DNA of 64,000 nucleotides. Source: a virus. A program made the position numbers and the translations under genes. This document shows, piece by piece, positions 1 to 9,172 of the stretch. The notes below the pieces were generated by a model that was not told where the DNA came from, did no database searches, and saw only the letters and a list, made by a program, of their open reading frames with translations. How positions within the stretch are numbered: the stretch's first letter is position 1; every line of letters starts with the position of its first letter. The stretch lies in the IMG/VR virus record IMGVR_UViG_3300032322_002561, positions 172,310 to 236,309 of that record. One strand, written 5' to 3'.

Positions 1-2325
1 TTGAATGTTGCCTGTAGCACTTATTATGCCTGCTGTGCGCAAATTACCACCTTGAATGTTGCCTGTAGCACTGAGTGTGCTGGTCACACCCACGGCCACT
101 GCGGTTACGTTGCTGATCAAACCACCGTCGCCTAGCAAGAACGAAGAAGCCGCTACGTTGCCATTACTGGACACTGTGCCAAATGAATTAATGTTACCGC
201 CAATCACGTTGGCCGAGCTCTGTATTGCGCCCACTGCACTTATGATACCACTGGTGGTGATTGCGCCCGTGCTCACTATGTTTCCACCAATCACGTTGCC
301 CGTGGCACTGACAGTGAGTCCTTGAACCACCACTGCGGCCAAGACATTGCCACCATTGACATTGCCTGTAGCAGTGATCAATCCTGTTGTGCGTATGTTG
401 CCGCCCTGAACGTTGCCGGTGGCAGTAAAGGTGGCTGTTTGCACAACACCAGCTGTGATCAAGTTGGCACCGGTGATATTTCCGCCAGCACTGACTGTGC
501 CGCTGGTGGCAATATTACCACCGGCCACGTTGCCCACGGCACTGACTGCGCCTTGCGCTTCAAGATTACCTACAACCAAGTTACCATAGCTGTTGATGGA
601 AACAATTTCGTTTGTGATAGTGGCCGAAGTCACAGCCAACAGTTTACCTGAAGATGCTTGAAATCCTATAAAGCTACTGCGTTCCTGAGTGTCAAAATAC
701 CAAAGTTGTTCGCCACGGTCCTTGCCATCATTACTGATCAAAGGTGTATTGTTGGCACCGCGGCCAATGCCAATTATGGGATCTTCAATGGCCAAGGTGG
801 ATACATTGGTGTATTCGGCTGTGCCGTTGACAGTGAGATTACCGTTGACCACTGCATCGCCTGTTACAGACATGCTGCCTGGTGTGCTGATGTTGCCGCT
901 GGTCAGAGTGCCAATCACTGTGACAGCATTACTGATTTTGTTGAATGTGAATCCAGCCGTGGCATTTGCATTACCACCATCGTTGAATAGGACCTGAGTG
1001 TTACTACCGCTGACATTTAAGTTACCTGAAATGTTACCAATAACGTTACCAAAGAAAGTTGTGGCTGTGACATTGCCTACAGCAGTGATGTTGGCCGATG
1101 CCAACAAATTGACCCCACGCACATTGGCCGTGGATACCACGTCATTTGTGGAGTTGATGTTGCCACCTGTGACGTTGCCTGTGGCGCTGATTGCGGCAAT
1201 AGTAGTAAAACCAAACACAGCATTGGCACTACCAGCCAGAATTATGTTATTGCCGGAGATGTTTCCAGCAGCACTGACCACACCGCCTGTTATGACATTA
1301 CCACTGGTGATGTTGCCTGACGCACTAATTCTTGCGGCAGTGACCAAAGTTGTTGCGTTGATGTTGTTGGCAGCCACGTTGCCATCCACAAGACCGGCCG
1401 TGATGTTACCGCCAGTGATGTCACCAGTGGTGCTGATACTGGCACCTGTGACCACACCTAGACTTACTAAATTGGCACCAATTACATTGCCACCAGCACT
1501 GACTGTAATGCCCACAGATATATTGTTGCTGGTGATATTTCCTGTGCCGCCCAGACTGTTGGCTACCACTAAACTGTCAAGTGTGCCCACGGTCTGCAAC
1601 GAACTGTTGACCACGTTGGCACTTATTGTGGTACCAGTCAACAGCGCCGCGGCTGTTGTGGCTTGAATACCGGTCAAAAGACTGCCGTTGCCCACAAAAA
1701 AGTTGCCGCTGATGTTGCCTAATGTGCTAATGTTACCAGTGGCTATCAAAGCACCGGTTAGAGTGGCATCTGCACCAAAAATATCGCCTGTAGCACTCAT
1801 AACACCGCCGGTGTTTAGATTCTGGGAAATTAGGTTTCCTGAAGCAGAAATGGTTCCAGCAGTGAGCAAGTTACCGCCAGTGACATTGCCGCCTACAACC
1901 AGCTGCGTGAGTGTGCCCACAGATGTCAGGGTGGAATTCACCACGTTTGCACTCAGCGTGGTTCCTGTGAGTTGTGCCGCATTGGCCTGACTTACCACCC
2001 CAGTCAACAAACTACCATTGCCTATGTAAAATCCACCTGCAGTGATGTTGCCCGTGGCTGAAATTGCAGTGTTAGCTAGAAAAGTGCCTTGGGCAGTAAC
2101 GCCTGTACCAGACACAACCAACACGTTGGCTATGTTGGCCGCACTCATGCTTATGGTGCTGTCTTGTACAATATTGATGTTTGATGTACCATTGGCAATA
2201 CCCGAAATACCACCAATGTTGTAGAGTTCGCTAAAATTATCGTTTGTGATGGTAAACGCGGTTCTTAACGGATCACCAGTGCCATCGTTGGCAGTGTTTC
2301 CAATATCTATAAACTGTTGTGGCAT
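1..2325 (-). CDS. Repetitive tail-fibre/virion structural protein (partial)
   Basis: Open from ATG 2325 to the left window edge: 775 codons with no stop, so the C-terminus lies outside. The N-terminus has the pattern IDIGNTANDGTGDPLRTAF, which I know from virion proteins of T4-like marine phages. It is followed by many degenerate repeats of the form GN(V/I)xGGNIxTxGxISATGN, typical of beta-helical fibres. Residues about 488-585 hold a non-repetitive block (IEDPIIGIGRGANN, then SNDGKDRGEQLWYF) also seen in phage tail proteins. AAGGA lies upstream of ATG and a GTAAATA late element at 2346-2352. It diverges from the second fibre gene at 2396. Probably part of the host-recognition apparatus; the exact fibre is unknown. 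Confidence 0.85.
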   Translation of the reverse strand, partial: MPQQFIDIGNTANDGTGDPLRTAFTITNDNFSELYNIGGISGIANGTSNINIVQDSTISMSAANIANVLVVSGTGVTAQGTFLANTAISATGNITAGGFYIGNGSLLTGVVSQANAAQLTGTTLSANVVNSTLTSVGTLTQLVVGGNVTGGNLLTAGTISASGNLISQNLNTGGVMSATGDIFGADATLTGALIATGNISTLGNISGNFFVGNGSLLTGIQATTAAALLTGTTISANVVNSSLQTVGTLDSLVVANSLGGTGNITSNNISVGITVSAGGNVIGANLVSLGVVTGASISTTGDITGGNITAGLVDGNVAANNINATTLVTAARISASGNITSGNVITGGVVSAAGNISGNNIILAGSANAVFGFTTIAAISATGNVTGGNINSTNDVVSTANVRGVNLLASANITAVGNVTATTFFGNVIGNISGNLNVSGSNTQVLFNDGGNANATAGFTFNKISNAVTVIGTLTSGNISTPGSMSVTGDAVVNGNLTVNGTAEYTNVSTLAIEDPIIGIGRGANNTPLISNDGKDRGEQLWYFDTQERSSFIGFQASSGKLLAVTSATITNEIVSINSYGNLVVGNLEAQGAVSAVGNVAGGNIATSGTVSAGGNITGANLITAGVVQTATFTATGNVQGGNIRTTGLITATGNVNGGNVLAAVVVQGLTVSATGNVIGGNIVSTGAITTSGIISAVGAIQSSANVIGGNINSFGTVSSNGNVAASSFLLGDGGLISNVTAVAVGVTSTLSATGNIQGGNLRTAGIISATGNIQ

Positions 2326-2345
2326 AAAATCCTGTCCTTGTATGC

Positions 2346-2352
2346 TATTTAC
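2346..2352 (-). promoter_or_regulatory. Late promoter element GTAAATA
   Basis: GTAAATA on the minus strand, 20 nt before ATG 2325. It is back to back with the CTAAATA for the plus-strand fibre gene, so the two fibre genes share a divergent late-promoter region of about 70 bp. It resembles the T4 late element TATAAATA; the assignment is by motif and spacing only. Confidence 0.6.
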
Positions 2353-2369
2353 CAAAACTTAGTAGACCG

Positions 2370-2376
2370 CTAAATA
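2370..2376 (+). promoter_or_regulatory. Late promoter element CTAAATA
   Basis: CTAAATA with 19 nt to ATG 2396 and CGGAG as ribosome site in between. The spacing matches the CTAAATA at 35618-35624. Confidence 0.6.
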
Positions 2377-2395
2377 CACAAGTTCGGAGCAATCA

Positions 2396-4426
2396 ATGTC
2401 ATATATCATTAATAACAGTCGGGGTCAGGTTGTAGCTGTCGTTGCAGACGGCACTATCAATACTTCTGCCACCAGTTTGGCACTTGTGGGACGTGCTGTC
2501 AGCGGTTATGGCACCAGTGAAAATGAAAATTACTTGTTTTTGTTGGAGAATTTTGCCAATTCCACCGAGCCCAACAACCCAATTCTAGGACAACTATGGT
2601 ACAATTCCAGTACCGATATTCTAAGCGTGTATGCCAGTGATAACAACTGGGCGGCTTTGGCCAGTGAACAGTACGTGGAAGATTCCAAAATTTCGCCAAT
2701 ATTTACAGGCATACCCGAAGCACCCACAGCGGCCCCTGGCACTGCTACAACACAGATTGCAACCACGGCTTTTGTGACCTCAAGTCCGCAATTTTTGGGA
2801 GTGCCACGAGCACCCACTGCCGTGGCCGGTACTGCTAACACACAAATAGCCACCACAGCCTTTGTCACAAACAGCCCACAACTGGCAGGCACACCCACAG
2901 CACCCACAGCGGTTCCCGGAACCAATACCGCACAGATAGCCACCACAGCGTTTGTGACATCGGGTCCAGATTTTGCTGGCTCGCCCACAGCACCCACACT
3001 GCCCACGGTAACCAACAGCACGCAGTTGGCCACTACAGCATTTGTGCAGAACAACAAAGTGAGTCCGGCCTTGTCGGGCACACCCACAGCACCCACCGCC
3101 TCAGCAGGTACAAATACCACACAGATAGCCACCACGGCCTTTGTGCAAGGTGAAAAAGTCAGTCCAGCCTTTTCTGGCACACCCACAGCACCCACAGCGG
3201 CTCCTGGAACCAATACCACACAGATAGCCACCACAGCTTTTGTGCAAGATGTGGCAGGAAACTTGGGCACCATGAGCACTCAGAATGCCAGTTCGGTCAA
3301 CATCACTGGAGGCACCATTTCTGGCATCACACCTTTGCCTGTGTCGTCGGGCGGTACCGGTGCAAGTAACCCGGCTGGTGCACGAAGCAACCTGGATCTT
3401 GGTACCATATCACAACAAAATGCCAACGCGGTGTCCATTTCAGGCGGGGAAATTACAGGTATTGTGGATCTATCTGTGGCCGATGGTGGAACTGGTGCCA
3501 GCACAGCCGCTGGCGCACGTACCAATCTTGGGGTTGGAACGTTAGGCACACAAAATTTCAACAATGTAAACATCACTGGCGGAACAATTACAGGTATTTC
3601 GCCCTTGCCGTTATCTGCAGGCGGCACAGGCGCACCCAATGCCGCACAGGCCAGAACCAATCTTGGACTGGGCGACTTGGCCACCCAATCTGCCAATAAT
3701 GTATCAATTTCTGGTGGAGTCATAGAAGGAGTAAATTTACAAAATCTTGCTGGTCCTTTAGACATCATCTGCGGCGGTACAGGTGCAATCAACGTGGTGC
3801 AGGCTCGCCTTAATTTAGGTCTTGATTCAATGTCCTTGCAGGCCAGCAACGCCGTCAACATCACCGGTGGTAACATCAGCGGTATCAATCCCTTGCCCAT
3901 TTTGTCAGGTGGCACTGGAGCTTCAACAGTGGTGCAAGCACGTACTAATCTAGGTCTTGGCAGCATGGCCTTGCAAAACAGTAGCAACGTCAGCATTGGT
4001 GGCGGATTTATCAACACCTTGAGTGCGCCTTTGAACATTGCAGATGGTGGTACTGGAGCCACCACAGCTGAGCAGGCTAGAAACAATCTTGGACTAGGTA
4101 CAGGCGCCACCGCCAATATTGGTACCATGGCTGGTCAAAATCAAAATGCAGTAACAATAACCGGCGGAACCATTGCTGGCATCACAGATCTTGCTGTGGC
4201 CGATGGCGGCACAGGTGCTTCTAGTGCTTCACAAGCAAGAATCAATTTGGGAGTACCGTCAACTGGTATTACAATATCGGCTGGCGCAGGTTTGTCGGGC
4301 GGTGGAGACCTAAGTGCCAACCGCACCTTAAGCATTGCATCAAACAGCAACGGATTTGGTGTTAGATACATTTCACCAGCATCGCCCACGGGTGGTAACA
4401 ACGGCGATATCTGGTATCAGATTTAA
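2396..4426 (+). CDS. Tail fibre protein with two repeat families
   Basis: 676 aa. The N-terminal ~95 residues (LALVGRAVSGYGTSENENY, NPILGQLWYN) match the attachment-type head of many marine phage fibres. Residues ~101-284 are six ~30-aa repeats built on PTAPTAxPGTNTTQIATTAFV. Residues ~297-620 are seven ~45-aa repeats of NxVxITGGxIxGI...GGTGAxxAxQARxNLGLG. The C-terminal ~55 residues (GAGLSGGGDLS...NGDIWYQI) are unique and could be the tip or a trimerisation cap. A rightward late promoter lies just upstream and the glycine-rich gene follows 9 bp downstream, probably co-transcribed. The role is host adsorption, inferred from the architecture. Confidence 0.88.
   Translation: MSYIINNSRGQVVAVVADGTINTSATSLALVGRAVSGYGTSENENYLFLLENFANSTEPNNPILGQLWYNSSTDILSVYASDNNWAALASEQYVEDSKISPIFTGIPEAPTAAPGTATTQIATTAFVTSSPQFLGVPRAPTAVAGTANTQIATTAFVTNSPQLAGTPTAPTAVPGTNTAQIATTAFVTSGPDFAGSPTAPTLPTVTNSTQLATTAFVQNNKVSPALSGTPTAPTASAGTNTTQIATTAFVQGEKVSPAFSGTPTAPTAAPGTNTTQIATTAFVQDVAGNLGTMSTQNASSVNITGGTISGITPLPVSSGGTGASNPAGARSNLDLGTISQQNANAVSISGGEITGIVDLSVADGGTGASTAAGARTNLGVGTLGTQNFNNVNITGGTITGISPLPLSAGGTGAPNAAQARTNLGLGDLATQSANNVSISGGVIEGVNLQNLAGPLDIICGGTGAINVVQARLNLGLDSMSLQASNAVNITGGNISGINPLPILSGGTGASTVVQARTNLGLGSMALQNSSNVSIGGGFINTLSAPLNIADGGTGATTAEQARNNLGLGTGATANIGTMAGQNQNAVTITGGTIAGITDLAVADGGTGASSASQARINLGVPSTGITISAGAGLSGGGDLSANRTLSIASNSNGFGVRYISPASPTGGNNGDIWYQI
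2696..3247 (+). repeat. Six coding repeats (PTAPTA...TQIATTAFV)
   Basis: Tandem ~90-bp coding units inside the fibre gene. DNA similarity between units is high (ACACCCACAGCACCCAC recurs), so the array could change length by recombination. It is in frame and not CRISPR-like. Confidence 0.85.
3284..4260 (+). repeat. Seven coding repeats (ITGG...GGTGA...ARxNLGLG)
   Basis: Degenerate ~130-bp coding units in the same fibre gene, each with GGTGA and ARxNL cores. This repeat type is common in phage tail fibres and is thought to form shaft segments. Confidence 0.8.
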
Positions 4427-4435
4427 AGACACTAG

Positions 4436-5782
4436 ATGGCACAGACAATTATCAGAGCTCTAGGATATGTAGGAGCTAGACAAGTTTTTACTTGGCCTAG
4501 CAGTGCCAGTTTCAACAATTCAATCACAGCCTATCTGTGGGGTGGAGGTGGGGGTGGTGGCGGTTATGATGCTGGCAATTCGGGTGGTTCAGGCAGCGGT
4601 GGTGGTTACAGCCAAGTTACATTTAGTGCCAGCCCTGGCGATGTAATAGAAGTCAGCGTGGGTGGCCCAGGCACGGGTGGTGCCAGCAGTAGAAGCGGAG
4701 CTCCTGGCGGTAGTCCTGGCTTGAGCCTGGTCTTAGCAGGCACTGTGTTTACCACTCTAGACATAGCTGGAGTATTTAGAGTCACCAACGGAGCATATTG
4801 CACGTTCTTGAACAATTTTGGAGTCTGGAACGAGCCCGGTGGCGGCAGTGCCAGTTTTGGTCGCGACATTACTGTAAACTTCCCCAGTTCAGGTTTTTAC
4901 ACATTTGAGTTTTCAGTAGACAATGCAGGTCAAGTTTATCTCGACGGCGCTACAATTTTCAATCTCCAGGGCGAGTACAATTATGGTAACTCTGTTACTA
5001 CAAGAGTGTTTGTTGCTGCCGGTAATCGCTTGTTGCAACTGCGTGGACAAAATTTTCATGGACCGGGCAGTTTTGGCCTGACCATTGCGGGCGGATTGGC
5101 CTTCAGTGGCGGTCGTGGAGGCAATGCGGGTGGTTCGGGCAGTTCTGGCGGAGGTGGCGGAGGTGGCGGTGCCACAGTGTTGAGGAAAAATGGCACAGTG
5201 TTGGCCGTGGCCGGCGGTGGAGGTGGTGGAGGTGGTGCAGGTATCACATCGGGCACTGAGCCTGGAAACGCACCTGGACCATCAGGACAAACCACACCCG
5301 GTATTTCAAACGGCAGTGATGGTGGCGACCGCGGTGGTGATGGCGGAGGTGGCGGAGGTGGCGGAGGTGGCAATGCCGGCGGTAACGGCGGACCACAGGC
5401 TCCCTATGATACCTGGGGCTATGCGGGTTTTTATGGTGGTAATTTAGGAAACCGCAGCGCCAATCCACAAGGAACCACTGCTGGTTTCACAACCAGTCCA
5501 TATTATCCTGGCGGCGTTGGTAGAGGTGGCGGTCCCACAGCATCTGGGACTCCTGGCTATGCAGTGTTAGAATTTGAAATAACCGGAAGTTTTGTTAGGA
5601 ATGGTGGAATATGGAATCCAATACAACAAACCTGGGTCAAACAAGATGACATATGGCAACCCGTGCAAGGAGTCTATGTCAAGTCAGGTGGGGAATGGCA
5701 ACCTGTGGACGGCACCTTGGCTCCAAATTTCTCAGTGACAGGTGGTTCTTTTGGATACAGTTCTAGACCACAGGGTGGTTAG
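4436..5782 (+). CDS. Glycine-rich fibre/adhesin-like protein
   Basis: 448 aa. It starts 9 bp after the fibre gene and has only a weak ribosome site, suggesting coupling. It carries poly-glycine runs around residues 38-46, 235-265 and 295-325, alternating with a beta-rich segment (residues ~95-230) resembling a small jelly-roll or PA14-like fold. The C-terminal ~75 residues include two WxPxxxxxVKxxxxWxP-like units ([24 protein letters not shown]), seen in phage tail proteins with poly-Gly tips. A distal receptor-binding or tip role is inferred from the glycine-rich composition and position. Its stop overlaps the convergent erpA stop by 4 bp. Confidence 0.75.
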   Translation: MAQTIIRALGYVGARQVFTWPSSASFNNSITAYLWGGGGGGGGYDAGNSGGSGSGGGYSQVTFSASPGDVIEVSVGGPGTGGASSRSGAPGGSPGLSLVLAGTVFTTLDIAGVFRVTNGAYCTFLNNFGVWNEPGGGSASFGRDITVNFPSSGFYTFEFSVDNAGQVYLDGATIFNLQGEYNYGNSVTTRVFVAAGNRLLQLRGQNFHGPGSFGLTIAGGLAFSGGRGGNAGGSGSSGGGGGGGGATVLRKNGTVLAVAGGGGGGGGAGITSGTEPGNAPGPSGQTTPGISNGSDGGDRGGDGGGGGGGGGGNAGGNGGPQAPYDTWGYAGFYGGNLGNRSANPQGTTAGFTTSPYYPGGVGRGGGPTASGTPGYAVLEFEITGSFVRNGGIWNPIQQTWVKQDDIWQPVQGVYVKSGGEWQPVDGTLAPNFSVTGGSFGYSSRPQGG

Positions 5783-6102
5783 ACACTGAAACTGCTTCCG
5801 CATCCGCATGTGGTTGTGGCTTGAGGATTTTTTATACTGAAAGCGGCACCGTATTGATCTTCTTTATAATCAATTTCAGCACCTTGCAAATACTGGCTGC
5901 TCATGCCGTCAACTAGGACATTTACTCCGCCTACGTCTAGATCAAAGTCGTCTTCGTTAGTGATTTCGTCTAGAGTAAAGCCATACTGAAATCCTGAGCA
6001 ACCACCACCTTGTACAAACACACGCAATTTCAAAGCAGGATTTTGTTCTTCGGCCAAGATGTCTCGCAGTTTGGCCACTGCTGATTCACTTACTGTTATC
6101 AT
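5779..6102 (-). CDS. erpA: A-type Fe-S cluster carrier ErpA/IscA
   Basis: 107 aa from ATG 6102, whose ATGA overlaps the sodB stop, so translation is probably coupled; an upstream TTG would give five extra residues. The family signature is complete: [11 protein letters not shown] with Cys35, and the C-terminal CGCGSSFS with Cys99 and Cys101, the three cluster-binding cysteines. Homologues pass 4Fe-4S or 2Fe-2S clusters to apo-enzymes. Similarity to bacterial ErpA is strong over the full length. It ends an operon with infA and sodB and may support phage Fe-S proteins such as the ferredoxin (10114), the radical SAM protein (26384) or the CDGSH-like protein (59102); that link is inference. Confidence 0.92.
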   Translation of the reverse strand: MITVSESAVAKLRDILAEEQNPALKLRVFVQGGGCSGFQYGFTLDEITNEDDFDLDVGGVNVLVDGMSSQYLQGAEIDYKEDQYGAAFSIKNPQATTTCGCGSSFSV

Positions 6103-6653
6103 AATCTTTCGTTGCAAACATTCCAGTCAATAATTTTCCAGATGTTATCGAGATATTTTTCTTTGTCTGATTGATAATCCAGGGCCCAGGCATGTTCCCA
6201 CCAGTCCACTAACACACATATATCTGTTCTTACCGCATGGTTGGCTATGGTTTTGATGGTACCAGCAGTGCTCAAGTAAACCCACCCAGAACCTTGGATC
6301 TTCATTGCTTCTGTTTTAAACGCTTCCTTGAAATCTTCCCAGGTTTTGAAGTTGCTTTCAATGAGTTCTAGCACAGCACCTCGAGGACGATTGGCACCTC
6401 GCGGTGGTTGCAGTTGTGGAAAAAACTTGTTGTGTAAAAAACTGCCAGCACGATTGAAGTTTGCGTTGCCTTCGCCAGCATTGTATCTTTTTGCATAGCC
6501 CCGAGCCAGGTGTTCATAGTGATAGTCTATGGTTTCCTTGCTCATCACAGGATGCAAGTCACCAGGACCATAGGGCAAGGGCGTGGTTTCCAACTTGGCT
6601 GGACGTGTGCTGGCTTCTAATAGTTCTAGATCTTTGCGGATGTCGTGTTGCAT
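6099..6653 (-). CDS. sodB: Fe/Mn superoxide dismutase
   Basis: 184 aa. Metal ligands are visible by alignment to SodB: His45 (TIDYHY), His74 (FLHNKFF), Asp150 and His154 (DWWEHAW). The gateway Tyr is at 53. The usual second-sphere KHH after the first ligand is replaced by HLA, so the active-site entrance differs from E. coli SodB. The N-terminal ~20 residues are longer than normal. The ATG sits exactly 5 nt after a GTAAATA element that includes the infA stop codon, and there is no clear Shine-Dalgarno. It would dismutate superoxide in the infected cytoplasm. Metal preference cannot be told from sequence. Confidence 0.92.
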   Translation of the reverse strand: MQHDIRKDLELLEASTRPAKLETTPLPYGPGDLHPVMSKETIDYHYEHLARGYAKRYNAGEGNANFNRAGSFLHNKFFPQLQPPRGANRPRGAVLELIESNFKTWEDFKEAFKTEAMKIQGSGWVYLSTAGTIKTIANHAVRTDICVLVDWWEHAWALDYQSDKEKYLDNIWKIIDWNVCNERL

Positions 6654-6658
6654 CTTGA

Positions 6659-6665
6659 TATTTAC
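6659..6665 (-). promoter_or_regulatory. Late element GTAAATA abutting sodB start
   Basis: GTAAATA-TCAAG-ATG. With T4 geometry (+1 six bases after the element) transcription would begin at the A of ATG. The TAA stop of infA lies inside the motif, so chance is possible. Confidence 0.4.
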
Positions 6666-6880
6666 CTACGGCGTGTGACCCTGCCACGGGTGAGATCATA
6701 TGGACTGAATTCTATTTCAACGCGATCTCCCAGGAGTATTTTGATGTTGTGCTGTCGCATCTTGCCAGAAATCACACCAGTTACCAAGGTATCACTCACA
6801 TCTAATTTGATTCTAAACATGGCATTGGGCAAAACATCTACCACAGTGCCTTCCATTTTGAAACCTTCTTCTTTGGCCAT
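6662..6880 (-). CDS. infA: Translation initiation factor IF-1
   Basis: 72 aa, the full length of bacterial IF-1, starting [13 protein letters not shown]-fold hallmarks are present ([45 protein letters not shown]). IF-1 binds the 30S A site and helps IF-2 and IF-3 select initiator tRNA. It is an essential host gene, so a phage copy suggests biasing of initiation, possibly useful with the unusual leaders seen here. IF-1 has been reported in huge phage genomes. It lies between an unknown gene (3-bp gap) and sodB (8-bp gap). Confidence 0.96.
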   Translation of the reverse strand: MAKEEGFKMEGTVVDVLPNAMFRIKLDVSDTLVTGVISGKMRQHNIKILLGDRVEIEFSPYDLTRGRVTRRR

Positions 6881-6883
6881 GTG

Positions 6884-7864
6884 CTAGTTCAACCAGTCGC
6901 CAATGATCTGCATGGTGGTAACATTTGTGGTATCAAACAACACGGATTTTTTGTTGTTGCTGTAGAAGCAGGTAAAGTTGTTGTCCACCCAGGGCATCAA
7001 GAGTTCTAGATTGACCGGATCTTTGACATCAAACAACCACAAATACAAGTCGGTTCGTTTGACCGGGCTGTCGCTTTTTCTATAGGCGCCCACCAAGCGT
7101 CCGTAGTTCCACTCCCACTCACCAGTTTTTTCTGTCACAACATTGCAATGAAACAGTTCACTGGGCTGTATCAGTTTGGCCACGTCTTCGGTGCAGTGAA
7201 CTTCAAGGCTGATTTTTCCGTAGTTTTTGATATTCTTTTGCCAGAAATTATGCACAGTTACACCAGCATTGATGTGTGGCAAGGCCTGATCTTGTTTGTC
7301 GTAAATGGTGTGTCTGATCACACTGCGACAAAATTTTGGCAGGCTTTGTTCACGTTCTTCCAGACTGATTTCATAGTCAAGATTAGTGAGATGAAACATG
7401 GCGTCAAATTCTTGTGTGCTGGAAATACGTTGACACGAATGCAACAAAGGCATGCTGTGTCCCTTGGGTACCAACAACACCAGACTACCAAGAGCCAGAC
7501 CACTGCAGGCAAGAGCCGCAAATCTGGTTGCACCTGCACCAAGCTCAAGTTCACCTGCCGAGTTCAAGGTAGCAAACAAAGGCAACAGAAACTCTTCGTG
7601 TTGGCGTGTCTGACAGAGATGTTGAACAAAACCCAGATGTTTGTAGTCGGTATTCATGTAGGCCTGTTTTATGGCCTGGATTGTTTGATTGCGCCAGCGC
7701 AGATTCAAGTCATGATCAAGATGCCGACACACATAGAGATCACCCAGTGTCAGACAGTATTCAACCCAACCAAACTGTGCGCCATCAACTTCGGTGCTGA
7801 GAGTCTTGCCTTCTTGACTGTCAGAACGATAGCTGATTTTGGTTTTTATGCTAGTATTATTCAT
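6884..7864 (-). CDS. Unknown protein, possible ParB-like motif
   Basis: 326 aa, not recognised with certainty. Around residues 105-130 there is ELGAGATRFAALACSG, which loosely resembles the GxHR-AA core of ParB/sulfiredoxin-type domains; I hold this as weak. No signal peptide or membrane segment. ATG 7864 is exactly 5 nt after TTAAATA (7870-7876), which also contains the stop of the upstream gene, and no ribosome site is visible. It is the third gene of the operon that ends in infA-sodB-erpA. Confidence 0.7.
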   Translation of the reverse strand: MNNTSIKTKISYRSDSQEGKTLSTEVDGAQFGWVEYCLTLGDLYVCRHLDHDLNLRWRNQTIQAIKQAYMNTDYKHLGFVQHLCQTRQHEEFLLPLFATLNSAGELELGAGATRFAALACSGLALGSLVLLVPKGHSMPLLHSCQRISSTQEFDAMFHLTNLDYEISLEEREQSLPKFCRSVIRHTIYDKQDQALPHINAGVTVHNFWQKNIKNYGKISLEVHCTEDVAKLIQPSELFHCNVVTEKTGEWEWNYGRLVGAYRKSDSPVKRTDLYLWLFDVKDPVNLELLMPWVDNNFTCFYSNNKKSVLFDTTNVTTMQIIGDWLN

Positions 7865-7868
7865 GTTG

Positions 7869-8396
7869 TTATTTAATCAGTCTCCAGCCTAGGTCTGCAA
7901 CAGTTTGCCATAGCAGGGTGTCATTTTTAACATCTACAGGTTCAAGCCCAGTTAAATCCTGTTTGAGCACACAGTCACAGTTTATGTAAAACTCTTCCGT
8001 GGTGCGTTGGCGCACAATATTGGTCAAACCCATGGGCCTGGTATGCAAACACATTTGCCAACTCAAGCCCACCACTAACCAATGCTGTATATTCCAGACC
8101 TTGTTGTATTCAAAAAAACGCACAGGATCAGTCACATCAGCAATCAAGCACTGGCGTGCCACCAAGTGGTCACGCAGAACCGGACTGAGTGGGCCAAAAT
8201 CATACATGGCACTACCATAGCATGCGCTTACAGCTATGTCAAACTTGAATTTTTCCAGCACCGGCAACATGTTACGACAGAATCTATCTAGATGGGGATT
8301 GTAATCATTTGAGGGCCAACAGTCAATCATGATTAGTCCGCGTATGTCAGGACAGGGTTCTTGATATTGTTGTAGTAGACTGGGAAGTGTAAGCAT
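7869..8396 (-). CDS. Unknown protein, hydrolase-like N-terminus
   Basis: 175 aa. Residues 19-60 (GLIMIDCWPSN...FDIAVSACYGS) have the beta-strand/loop pattern of isochorismatase-like cysteine hydrolases, but no confident catalytic triad can be placed. Residues ~105-125 (HWLVVGLSWQMCLHTRPMG) also fit such a fold. Its start overlaps the upstream stop by 1 bp. Function unknown. Confidence 0.7.
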   Translation of the reverse strand: MLTLPSLLQQYQEPCPDIRGLIMIDCWPSNDYNPHLDRFCRNMLPVLEKFKFDIAVSACYGSAMYDFGPLSPVLRDHLVARQCLIADVTDPVRFFEYNKVWNIQHWLVVGLSWQMCLHTRPMGLTNIVRQRTTEEFYINCDCVLKQDLTGLEPVDVKNDTLLWQTVADLGWRLIK

Positions 8397-8794
8397 TAGC
8401 GACGCATTTTACTTATATCGCGAGCCTCATCATCGGTAAAAATTGGCACAGCATTGGACTTGTGCATGGTACCAATGCCCTTGATCTTGGTGCCTGTATA
8501 GGCTTGATCGGTGTGTTTTACACAGGCCACCCAGCCGGTGTCGCGACTCTCAATGTGCGGAGTTTCACGACCTGGAGGAGGTGTCAGTTTAACTGAAAGT
8601 GTACCCCGGGGCTTGGGCGGTGGTGCCGGGGTACGGCTGAATCGTGGCGCCATCTTTTTGAAGTTGCCCAGGCGTTGTTCCCATTCTTCTTGTAACAGTT
8701 CTGCACGTCGTTTGGCTTCAGCACTGGCCCATTTGCGTGGCCCACGCTTCTTACCAGTGGTGCTTAACCAGGGACCTTCAAGATGCATAGTCAT
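8396..8794 (-). CDS. Conserved phage protein of unknown function
   Basis: 132 aa and basic. The first ~45 residues are helical and Arg/Lys-rich, followed by a proline-rich linker (TPAPPPKPRG, LTPPPGRETP) and a C-terminal block GIGTMHKSNAVPIFTDDEA, a pattern I associate with conserved phage hypotheticals. First gene after the early promoter at 8823-8851, with AGGAG 7 nt before ATG. Heads the operon that runs through infA, sodB and erpA. Confidence 0.8.
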   Translation of the reverse strand: MTMHLEGPWLSTTGKKRGPRKWASAEAKRRAELLQEEWEQRLGNFKKMAPRFSRTPAPPPKPRGTLSVKLTPPPGRETPHIESRDTGWVACVKHTDQAYTGTKIKGIGTMHKSNAVPIFTDDEARDISKMRR

Positions 8795-8822
8795 AAAAAG
8801 ACTCCTATTTCACTATACTAGT

Positions 8823-8851
8823 ATTATAACACGATAGGAGTTTTTGGTCAA
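8823..8851 (-). promoter_or_regulatory. Early-type sigma70 promoter
   Basis: TTGACC (8846-8851), 17-bp spacer, TATAAT (8823-8828), inside the conserved GGTTGACCAAAAA block. Drives 8794 leftward to erpA. Confidence 0.85.
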
Positions 8852-8855
8852 CCGT

Positions 8856-9170
8856 TTATTTGAACAGGATCATGGCCATGATAACCGCCTGGGTTATAAA
8901 GCCCAAGCCAATGGTTATGATGTTCAGCATGTCACGCTGGACTACTGCACGGAAGAACAACAAGATCAGGCCGGCCCACATGAACAACACAATGTCTAGA
9001 TTTGGAACAGTGTCCGAAAGTCCTGTGAGCAAGGCCAGTAGTGTGGGTATGGTGGCACAGTGTATGACCACTACTGCCAACCAGCCCAGAGTTTCAGCAC
9101 TTACTTTGGGCAAGTGTTGTTCTAACCAGGTTCTTGAAGAATTCAACCAAGCGTCTAATTTGATTATCAT
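8856..9170 (-). CDS. Small integral membrane protein
   Basis: 104 aa. After an amphipathic N-terminus of ~25 residues come three predicted membrane segments (about 28-47, 58-75, 82-102). It starts 2 bp after the stop of the cell-wall hydrolase gene, so the pair is co-transcribed. A holin or holin-like role is plausible from size, membrane topology and pairing with an endolysin, but this is inference; no family is recognised. Confidence 0.75.
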   Translation of the reverse strand: MIIKLDAWLNSSRTWLEQHLPKVSAETLGWLAVVVIHCATIPTLLALLTGLSDTVPNLDIVLFMWAGLILLFFRAVVQRDMLNIITIGLGFITQAVIMAMILFK

Positions 9171-9172
9171 GT

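Noticed and set aside
998-1666. Long open frame on the plus strand (hydrophobic, Leu/Pro/Thr-rich)
   Set aside because: Mirror image of the repetitive minus-strand fibre gene; biased repeat codons leave antisense frames open. No ribosome site.
2696-3247. Regular ~90-bp repeats as a possible CRISPR array
   Set aside because: Repeats are in frame, encode the known fibre motif, and there are no unique spacers of constant length.
2530-4128. Two long minus-strand frames opposite the tail fibre gene
   Set aside because: Antisense shadows of the repeat units; the plus frame has the recognisable fibre head and repeats.
5056-5373. Proline-rich minus-strand frame
   Set aside because: Antisense of poly-glycine codons.
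7148-7876. 242-codon plus-strand frame
   Set aside because: Antisense to the better-supported minus-strand gene at 6884-7864, which is in an operon with coupled starts.
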